From an uncultured Flavobacteriaceae bacterium (GTDB lineage Bacteria; Bacteroidota; Bacteroidia; Flavobacteriales; Flavobacteriaceae), in contig CAJQNZ010000027.1 in assembly GCA_905479835.1 (NCBI GenBank), forward strand, positions 1-43,206: 43,206 nt of DNA. Direction: 5' to 3'. The translations under genes and the position numbers were made by a program. The notes under the pieces are model-generated. The model had not been told where the DNA came from and searched no databases. It was given only the letters and a program-made list of their open reading frames with translations. Positions within the stretch are counted from its first letter, which is position 1. Every line of letters starts with the position of its first letter. Of this stretch, positions 37,208 through 43,206 are shown in pieces.

Positions 37208-39100
37208 ATGAAAAAAATTCTTTTACTACTTTTATTCATAAATCAAATAACACATGCACAGCAAGTTATTGATTTTGACTCTGAAGATTTCTACTACTTA
37301 AATAGAAGCCAATATTTAAAAATTTCTATGGATGCAGACAAGTTCAATATTGTCAATAGTGTATCTGAAAAAGGCACATACAATACAGGAAATAAATTGT
37401 TTTTTGCCAATGAATTTATCCATTTTGACAGCTTTACAGAAATAAAAGATATTGAAGCATTTACAGAAATTCCTTCAAGCAATTCCAAAATAAAAGTAGA
37501 CCATTTTGAAACCAAAGATGAATTTGGTAATGGCATATTTTTCAGTGACCAACAATCGATTAACTTTGTTTTTCCTGCAGTATCAAAAGATGCTATTACA
37601 ACCTTAAAATATAAAGAGAACATAAAAGACCCACACTTCCTTGGTTCGTTCAGATTTGGAACCTATGTTCCTACCAAAGAATCAATTTATACGGTAGAAG
37701 TTCCCAATAATGTAGAATTGGGATATAAAACTTTTAATCTTGAAAATGTCGATATCACATTTGAAAAGAAAGAAAATAAAAACACTACTGTTTATACTTG
37801 GAAAGCTCATAATATTGGAGAATTCAGAAAACAAGAAAACAGTCTTTCAGTTTTAAAATATATTCCTCACGTTATTGTTCATATAAAAAATTATGAAATT
37901 GAAAACGTAAAAAAACCAGTTCTTAAAGATGTCAAAGATCTTTATTCGTGGTACACGACTTTAATAGATCAAATTAAAGATTCTGACAATTCTGAAATAT
38001 TTTCTATCGCAACGGAACTCACAAAAAATTTAAATACAGAATCGGAAAAAGCAAAAGCAATATTTAATTGGGTGCAAAGTAATATTACCTATGTAGCGTT
38101 TGAGGATGGTCTTGGAGGATTTGTTCCTAGAGATGCTTCTAGTGTGTGTAGTAAAAAATATGGAGACTGTAAAGACATGGCAAATCTACTTTATGAAATG
38201 TTAAATCATGTCGGTATTGAAGCCTATCATACATGGATAGGTACTCGTGACAGACCTTATTCTTATTATGAAGTTCCAACTCCTATTGTTGATAATCATA
38301 TGATTACAGCAGCAATAATTAACGGTGAAACCGTTTTTCTTGACGCAACCGACAGTTATGTTCCTTATGGAATGCCGAGCGCTTTCACTCAAAGTAAAGA
38401 AGCGCTGATAGGTATAACTCCTGATGATTTTAAAATTATCAAAGTTCCTATTCAACCAAAAGAAAAGAATATATCATTGGTAAAAACAACTATAAAACTT
38501 GAAGATAATGTAATTAAAGCATCTGGAAAAAGAACACTTACTGGTTATGAAATGGTCGATTTTGTTCGTGAAGCAACTTATAAAAAAGATGAAAAATCAG
38601 ACGAAGAGTACTTGAATACTAAATTCCAAATAGGAAACAATAAAACGACATATACCAATATCGAATTTGGCGAACTATCAACATTAAATGATATATATAC
38701 GATAACTTATGATTTGGAAATTAATAATTATGCTAAGAGCATAGGTTCAAAGGTATATCTGAATTTGAATTTAGAAAAACCGTTGTCAACTGATGTTTTA
38801 TTAGTAGAAAATCAACCATTTGGCAAAAAAATAAATCATAAATTTATAAAGAAATATGAGACTACTTTTATCATTCCTGACGGTTATAAAATTTCTTCTA
38901 TTCCAGAAAATATTTCTAATGAACTTGAAGAATACGGATTTTCATTTAAATTTATTCAAGAAGGGAGTTCACTTATAGTAGCTAAAGAAATTTATGTAAA
39001 TACATTGGCTATTGAAAATGAGCAATATGATGGGTACAATCAATTTATTAAAAGTCTTATAAAAGCCTACAAAAAAAGTATTATTTTAGAAAAAATATAA
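37208..39100 (+). CDS. DUF3857 / transglutaminase-like exported protein
   Basis: The 630-residue protein has a signal peptide (MKKILLLLLFINQITHAQQ), an N-terminal DUF3857-type beta region and a transglutaminase-like core. The catalytic triad is complete: Cys321 in YGDCKDMANLLYEML, His364 in DNHMITAAI, Asp379 in FLDATDSY. Such proteins are presumed to be periplasmic or outer-membrane-linked in Bacteroidetes; the reaction (protease, amidase or cross-linking) is not known. The next gene encodes a similarly built protein without the triad. A promoter lies just before it, divergent from menE. The ATG at 37208 is preferred over an in-frame TTG at 37187. Confidence 0.87.
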   Translation: MKKILLLLLFINQITHAQQVIDFDSEDFYYLNRSQYLKISMDADKFNIVNSVSEKGTYNTGNKLFFANEFIHFDSFTEIKDIEAFTEIPSSNSKIKVDHFETKDEFGNGIFFSDQQSINFVFPAVSKDAITTLKYKENIKDPHFLGSFRFGTYVPTKESIYTVEVPNNVELGYKTFNLENVDITFEKKENKNTTVYTWKAHNIGEFRKQENSLSVLKYIPHVIVHIKNYEIENVKKPVLKDVKDLYSWYTTLIDQIKDSDNSEIFSIATELTKNLNTESEKAKAIFNWVQSNITYVAFEDGLGGFVPRDASSVCSKKYGDCKDMANLLYEMLNHVGIEAYHTWIGTRDRPYSYYEVPTPIVDNHMITAAIINGETVFLDATDSYVPYGMPSAFTQSKEALIGITPDDFKIIKVPIQPKEKNISLVKTTIKLEDNVIKASGKRTLTGYEMVDFVREATYKKDEKSDEEYLNTKFQIGNNKTTYTNIEFGELSTLNDIYTITYDLEINNYAKSIGSKVYLNLNLEKPLSTDVLLVENQPFGKKINHKFIKKYETTFIIPDGYKISSIPENISNELEEYGFSFKFIQEGSSLIVAKEIYVNTLAIENEQYDGYNQFIKSLIKAYKKSIILEKI

Positions 39101-39110
39101 ACAATAATAA

Positions 39111-39164
39111 GGTCTCGGCTGCGCACGACCAGACAACAATGTAATCTCGAGCGAAGTCGAAAGG
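39111..39164 (+). repeat. Dispersed palindromic repeat, copy C, between the two DUF3857 genes
   Basis: Two imperfect arms, TCTCGGCTGCGCACGA (39113-39128) and TCGAGCGAAGTCGAAA (39147-39162), are inverted complements with a few mismatches around an AT-rich loop. The second arm holds the shared core GAGCGAAGTCGAA at 39149-39161. It is the most complete hairpin of the set. Confidence 0.8.
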
Positions 39165-39189
39165 TTTAAACTCAACAAAAATAAAAAGT

Positions 39190-41115
39190 ATGAATAAAAT
39201 ATTTTCAATTGCATTATTACTAATTGCATCAACCTCATTTTCACAGTTTCATACAACCTATGATTGGGAAGAAAAACCTCTACTTCACGAATTAACTGAA
39301 GTCGAAAAAAACGAATCTTCAATCGCAATTTTAAAAAAGAATATTGTAGAATTTGGCAAGTCAAAAATCACCAATAATGTGAGTGTTTTCGAAACTACAC
39401 ATACTATTATTCGCGTGAATGATGAAAAAGGAATTAATACTCACAACCAAGTATATATTCCTATGCGACGTGTTAAAAAACTGAAAGGAATCAAGGCTAG
39501 AACCATTGCTAAAGATGGAAAAATCACCAATCTTGATGAGAATAATATCAAACAGATTGAGAATGTAGAAGAGTATGGAAACTTCCAAATATTTGCAATT
39601 GAAGGTGCAGAAAATGGCTCTGAAATAGAAGTGCTCTATACAGTAGAAAAGGAATATTCTCCTTTTGGAACTGAAAATTTACAGTTTGATTATCCTGTAA
39701 AAAGATCAGAAATGGTTTTTATTTCAAATGGATTAATCAGTCATTTAAAAACGTATAATACTGATCAAAATTTTGAAAGAACCTATTTAGATAATTTTTT
39801 GGTAGAAGAATTAGTTCTGAATGATATTCCAGCAACTTCTGAAGAAGATTATGCTGCTAAGGATGCCTATAAAATTTATGTTGCTTATCAATGTTTTGGA
39901 AATGCTGATTTAACACAAGAAATTTTATGGAATAATACCGTTGAGAATATTGGTGGGAATTTCTTTCCTACTGCAATTCCTAAAATTGTTATTGATGAAA
40001 TAAGATCTAATATCTTAAAGAAAGACGAGAAAATTTCAGAATTTGAAATTGCTTCAAGATTAGATAATTATATCAAAAGTAATTTTACAGTAGTTGAAAA
40101 TAACAATCCGCAATTAGAAGAAATAGATTACATCTTAAAAAATCGCTCTTCTAGTGACTATGGTATTATAAAAGCATATGCTCACTTTTTAAAAGCACTT
40201 AATATTGAATATGAAATTGTAGTTACTGCCAATAGATATCAGCATAAATTTGATCCAGAATTTTACAATCCGAATGCACTTCGTGAGTTTTTAATTTATT
40301 TGCCAAGATTAAACCAATACATTTCTCCTGATAGAATTGATTATAGAGTAAGTGAAGCGCCAACTACTATTCTTGGAAATAATGGGCTTTTTATCAATTA
40401 CGAACTTGGATATTACTTTAAAAAAATAGATCAGAGTGATACTGATTATAGTAAAATCATACGCATTATGGATATTACGTTCTCAGATGATTTTGACAAA
40501 GTACTCATTGATGAAGATCAAGAATATACTGGACATTGGGGATTTCAGAATAGAGCATTTATGGCGCTGACAACTGGTCAACAGAAAGCAGACTTTGAAG
40601 ATTACTTAACAGGCTCTGGAATAGAAGATAAGAATGTTACAAAATTTGAACTAGGAAATACAGAGATGAACCAGACTGAATATAACTTGCCATATACTGT
40701 GAAAAGTACTATTGAATCATCTGCATTACTTCAAGAAGCAGGTGAAAGTTATCTTTTTCAAGTAGGACAAGTAATAGGAACTCAGAGCGAATTATATCAA
40801 GAACGCGAACGCGTTTATCCTATCGAAATGCAATATCCGAATGAATACAACTACACCATTACAGTTGACATTCCTAAAGGATATAGCCTTGAAGGTCTTG
40901 AATCACTAGTTATCAATAAAAAATTGGAAGTTGATAGTGAAATTTTATGTAAATGGGATTCCAACTACGAAATTAAAAATGATAAACTCATCATATCAAT
41001 CGTAGAATTTTACAGAACCAATGATTATCCAATAGAACTTTACGAAGGCTTCCGAGAAGTCATCAATGCAGCCTCTGACTTTAATAAAGCAGCCGTTTTA
41101 TTCAATGCTAAATAA
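39190..41115 (+). CDS. DUF3857 exported protein with degenerate transglutaminase-like domain
   Basis: The 641-residue protein starts with a signal peptide (MNKIFSIALLLIASTSFSQ) and a DUF3857 domain (KARTIAKDGKITNLDENNIK and EIEVLYTVEKEYS region). The following domain aligns with the transglutaminase core of the previous gene, but the Cys position is lost: where the neighbour has YGDCKD, this one reads SSSDYGIIKAYAHFLKAL, and no clear His/Asp pair follows. It is therefore likely non-catalytic, perhaps a partner or scaffold for the active protein encoded before it (inference). The genes are separated by 89 bp containing a palindromic repeat. A strong terminator follows. Confidence 0.82.
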   Translation: MNKIFSIALLLIASTSFSQFHTTYDWEEKPLLHELTEVEKNESSIAILKKNIVEFGKSKITNNVSVFETTHTIIRVNDEKGINTHNQVYIPMRRVKKLKGIKARTIAKDGKITNLDENNIKQIENVEEYGNFQIFAIEGAENGSEIEVLYTVEKEYSPFGTENLQFDYPVKRSEMVFISNGLISHLKTYNTDQNFERTYLDNFLVEELVLNDIPATSEEDYAAKDAYKIYVAYQCFGNADLTQEILWNNTVENIGGNFFPTAIPKIVIDEIRSNILKKDEKISEFEIASRLDNYIKSNFTVVENNNPQLEEIDYILKNRSSSDYGIIKAYAHFLKALNIEYEIVVTANRYQHKFDPEFYNPNALREFLIYLPRLNQYISPDRIDYRVSEAPTTILGNNGLFINYELGYYFKKIDQSDTDYSKIIRIMDITFSDDFDKVLIDEDQEYTGHWGFQNRAFMALTTGQQKADFEDYLTGSGIEDKNVTKFELGNTEMNQTEYNLPYTVKSTIESSALLQEAGESYLFQVGQVIGTQSELYQERERVYPIEMQYPNEYNYTITVDIPKGYSLEGLESLVINKKLEVDSEILCKWDSNYEIKNDKLIISIVEFYRTNDYPIELYEGFREVINAASDFNKAAVLFNAK

Positions 41116-41117
41116 TA

Positions 41118-41149
41118 AAAAATCCGAACAATATGTTGTTCGGATTTTT
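41118..41149. terminator. Bidirectional-type terminator
   Basis: A 14-bp perfect stem (41118-41131 with 41136-41149; core ATCCGAACAA) with TATG loop, flanked by A-run and T-run. It ends the DUF3857 gene and could also serve the convergent CPBP gene. Confidence 0.92.
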
Positions 41150-41195
41150 ACTTTTTTATAGCTGCATGAAAGATGAATTAAAATAGTTTCTAAAA

Positions 41196-41239
41196 TGTCA
41201 GTTCGAGTGATTTTTTGACAAAAAAATGTATCGAGAACT
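41196..41239 (+). repeat. Palindromic repeat of a second type
   Basis: AGTTC (41200-41204) pairs with GAACT (41235-41239), and inside it TTTTTT with AAAAAA (41211-41226 region). Elements of the form CAGTTCGAGTG...TATCGAGAACT are, from memory, common between flavobacterial genes. It lies in the gap between convergent genes. Confidence 0.6.
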
Positions 41240-41278
41240 AATTGATCGAATTGATCAACTAAAATTCATAACTTGCAA

Positions 41279-42196
41279 TCATATTTCCTCAATAACTAAA
41301 GGTTTCTCAATTTTTCCAGTCAATTTTTCTCGCCAATTACTCCATCCATATTTTCTTGCAAATACATATAGTAATATTGGAAATATAACCAATACAGGAA
41401 TCAATATATCGACTCCAGCAGAAGGTTCTGAAATGTCAAGTAATATAGAATCTGTTTGGAATACAGTCCAGTCGGTAGTGACTAATAATGCCGTTATTAA
41501 GTTATTGGCTGCATGAAAACCCAAAGCCAATTCCAATCCTTCATCCATCAACGTTATAATTCCAAGAAACAATCCAGTTCCAATATAATACACCATAATA
41601 ATGGGACCCAATTTTTCAACTTCAGGATTGGCAAAGTGCATTGTTCCAAAAACAATAGAAGTAAATAGTAGCGGAAACCATCTGTTTTTTACCAATACCC
41701 CTAAACCTTGCATTAAATAACCTCTAAAAAAATATTCCTCGAAACTTGTCTGCAATGGTATCATTAAAATTCCTATCAAGGCTAAGATTAAAAACTTGTC
41801 CCAATGCAAGTTCCATACAAAATCTTCTGGTGTTGAATAATAGGCAGCAACTGTCATAAAGATAGTAACCATTCCCCATAATCCAAATGAAAATAAAACT
41901 CGCTTCCAATCAATACAATCTCTTGAAGTAGTTAATGAAGTCAGAGATTGTTGGTGTACATATTTCACCCAAAACAATAATCCTATGAGAAATACCACAA
42001 ACACAATTAAGTTTTCAAACAAAACGCGATTGGCACCTGAACTCTCAATTTGTTTTCGCATCATTTCATCTACGTCTAGATCCAAAATCACTATCGCAGC
42101 ATAATTCAATAACATGATTCCAAAAAAACCAATTACAGGTATTAAGTATTTCCATACGGCAACTTTTCCTTTGTATGCTTGTTGAATAAAATTCAT
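41279..42196 (-). CDS. CPBP family intramembrane metalloprotease
   Basis: The 305-residue protein has about eight membrane helices and the three CPBP (Abi/CAAX protease-like) motifs: EEYFFRGYL (EExxxR, about 151), GTMHFANPE (FxxxH-type, about 190) and GFHAANNL (HxxxN, about 233). Members cleave prenylated or membrane proteins within the bilayer or act in bacteriocin protection; the target here is unknown. I place the start at 42196 (MNFIQQAYKGK). A GTG at 42247 would add 17 polar residues partly encoded by a tandem repeat. It lies between the DUF3857 pair and menC. Confidence 0.87.
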   Translation of the reverse strand: MNFIQQAYKGKVAVWKYLIPVIGFFGIMLLNYAAIVILDLDVDEMMRKQIESSGANRVLFENLIVFVVFLIGLLFWVKYVHQQSLTSLTTSRDCIDWKRVLFSFGLWGMVTIFMTVAAYYSTPEDFVWNLHWDKFLILALIGILMIPLQTSFEEYFFRGYLMQGLGVLVKNRWFPLLFTSIVFGTMHFANPEVEKLGPIIMVYYIGTGLFLGIITLMDEGLELALGFHAANNLITALLVTTDWTVFQTDSILLDISEPSAGVDILIPVLVIFPILLYVFARKYGWSNWREKLTGKIEKPLVIEEI

Positions 42197-42240
42197 TGTT
42201 TTATTTGTTTTAGGTTCTTGTATTTGCTTTGATTTATGAT

Positions 42241-42260
42241 GACTCACTTCGACTCACTTC
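42241..42260. repeat. Tandem repeat of 10 bp
   Basis: GACTCACTTC occurs twice in direct succession. On the minus strand it reads GAAGTGAGTC twice, containing TCGAAGTGAG, similar to the flank of repeat copy A; it may be a fragment of the same element family. Confidence 0.6.
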
Positions 42261-42305
42261 GAATCCGATCATTGAACATCGATCAGTTGCCAAACAAGAA
42301 TATTA

Positions 42306-43206
42306 TTATTTCAAATTAAAATTCCAATTGTTGCTAGTATTATAATGTAATGCGCCTTTTTTTACTTCTAATGGGCTCTCAAAATTATTGGTAAACAAAC
42401 TTCCAGTACCTAAACCTTGTGGTAAATATACACCTAAATCATAAGTGAATTGTGCAATTGCATTCAATCCTATATTACTTTCCAACGCTGAAGTGATCCA
42501 ATAGCCAATTCTATTTTTTTCATACAATTGTATCCATTCATTACTCCCTTGTATTCCTCCTATCAAACTTGGTTTCAATATGATATATTGAGGATTAACT
42601 GTTAGTAGCAACTTTTCTTTTTTTGTTACATCAAAGATGCCAATTAATTCTTCATCCAATGCTATATCCAATGGTGTTTCTTCACAAAGTTTGGCCATTT
42701 CCTGCCATTGACCTTGTTTTATAGGTTGTTCAATTGAATGTAATTTATAATCAGACAATCTCTTCAATTTTTCCAATGCTTTGTTTGGTTTAAATGCTCC
42801 ATTTGCATCAACTCTAAGTTCAATTTCGTTAGCGTTGTATTCTTTTCTGATGGATGCTAACAACGACAATTCTGTTTTAAAATCTATGGCTCCAATTTTC
42901 ATTTTGATGGTTGTAAAACCACTTGCTAACTTCTCTTTTATTTGCTGATGCATAAACTGCTCACTTCCCATCCAAATCAAACCGTTGATAGGAATTGCAT
43001 CTTGACCTTTTGTAAATTTTGATGGAAATAATTCGAATTTATTAACACTTTTTAGGGATAATAATGCTTGTTCTAAACCAAATTGAATCGAAGGGAACTC
43101 GATGAGTTCTGATAGCAACTCCTCTTTTTCTCTATGGATGTTCTTACACAACCAATGTAGTCTTTCTTCATAATCTGGACGATCATCAATACTCAAACCT
43201 CTAAAG
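42306..43206 (-). CDS. menC: o-Succinylbenzoate synthase MenC, 5' end outside the window
   Basis: MenC dehydrates SHCHC to o-succinylbenzoate, the step before MenE in menaquinone synthesis. The enolase-superfamily landmarks are visible: TIKMKIG (KxK catalytic lysine), RVDANGAF (metal Asp), SIEQP (metal Glu), LDEELIG (third ligand) and ILKPSLIGG (second catalytic Lys). The frame is open to the right edge (it continues as FRGL before SIDDRPDYEERL), so roughly the first 45-50 residues are missing here. A TTG codon near 43196 is not the real start. Confidence 0.93.
   Translation of the reverse strand, partial: FRGLSIDDRPDYEERLHWLCKNIHREKEELLSELIEFPSIQFGLEQALLSLKSVNKFELFPSKFTKGQDAIPINGLIWMGSEQFMHQQIKEKLASGFTTIKMKIGAIDFKTELSLLASIRKEYNANEIELRVDANGAFKPNKALEKLKRLSDYKLHSIEQPIKQGQWQEMAKLCEETPLDIALDEELIGIFDVTKKEKLLLTVNPQYIILKPSLIGGIQGSNEWIQLYEKNRIGYWITSALESNIGLNAIAQFTYDLGVYLPQGLGTGSLFTNNFESPLEVKKGALHYNTSNNWNFNLK

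Noticed and set aside
42197-42247. GTG start extending the CPBP protein
   Set aside because: The extension is polar, begins in a tandem repeat, and the ATG at 42196 precedes a normal first helix.
42241-42305. tRNA-like T-loop string near TTCGAATCC
   Set aside because: No acceptor, D or anticodon stem can be drawn around it; it is part of a short tandem repeat.

Overview
This AT-rich window comes from the chromosome of a Bacteroidetes bacterium, most likely a marine-type Flavobacteriaceae; I cannot fix the genus. Three things support this: promoters fit the Bacteroidetes form (TTG, 19-21 nt, TAnnTTTG) rather than TTGACA/TATAAT; one protein ends in a type IX secretion (T9SS) sorting domain; and several gene orders (parA-parB-DUF5683-dapB-lepB-wbqC, murQ-DUF6095, menE...menC) are typical of the family. 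No rRNA, tRNA, CRISPR array or phage was seen.

Layout. 1-750: 5' end of a decayed IS110-family transposase on the minus strand, its former upstream region, and a hairpin. 751-3710: predicted amidohydrolase lipoprotein, trmD, and rplS with a structured leader and a strong terminator. 3711-4350: no recognisable gene, but one orphan terminator. 4351-8718: monomeric isocitrate dehydrogenase, then a tightly overlapping murQ / DUF6095 / ATP-grasp operon. 9011-9688: exported repeat protein of unknown function. 9855-15154: chromosome segregation and envelope operon (parA, parB, DUF5683, dapB, lepB, WbqC) with one-base TAATG-type overlaps. 15219-16385: two tandem Crp/Fnr paralogues. 16418-18563 (minus): ettA flanked by two small related membrane proteins. 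18670-22746 (minus): a 1358-residue exported fusion of FG-GAP/ASPIC repeats, a vanadium-haloperoxidase-type domain and a T9SS tail; its 5' end looks copied from the small membrane protein gene. 22846-25943 (minus): lpxD and a FadH-type dienoyl-CoA reductase. 26057-28392 (minus): pirin, MarR regulator, FMN reductase and a DoxX-like protein, two of them preceded by nearly identical palindromes. 28534-31843 (minus): glyoxylate shunt genes aceA and aceB, divergent from a RamB/ScfR-type regulator (31972) followed by an acyl-CoA carboxylase beta subunit. 35164-43206: yebC, menE, two DUF3857/transglutaminase-like proteins, a CPBP protease and menC (cut by the right edge), a stretch seeded with palindromic repeats, one of which lies in frame inside menE.

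How the genes work together. The aceBA block, its divergent regulator and the nearby carboxylase suggest control of growth on acetate, fatty acids or branched-chain acids; the monomeric Icd earlier in the window is the competing branch at isocitrate. The MarR block resembles a redox or electrophile stress unit in which the regulator reads a palindrome overlapping the DoxX-like promoter. menE and menC belong to menaquinone synthesis. The most interesting observations are regulatory and structural: shared MarR palindromes, the aceB/regulator operator repeats, the bL19 leader hairpins, the captured start region of the haloperoxidase fusion, and the repeat domesticated inside menE.
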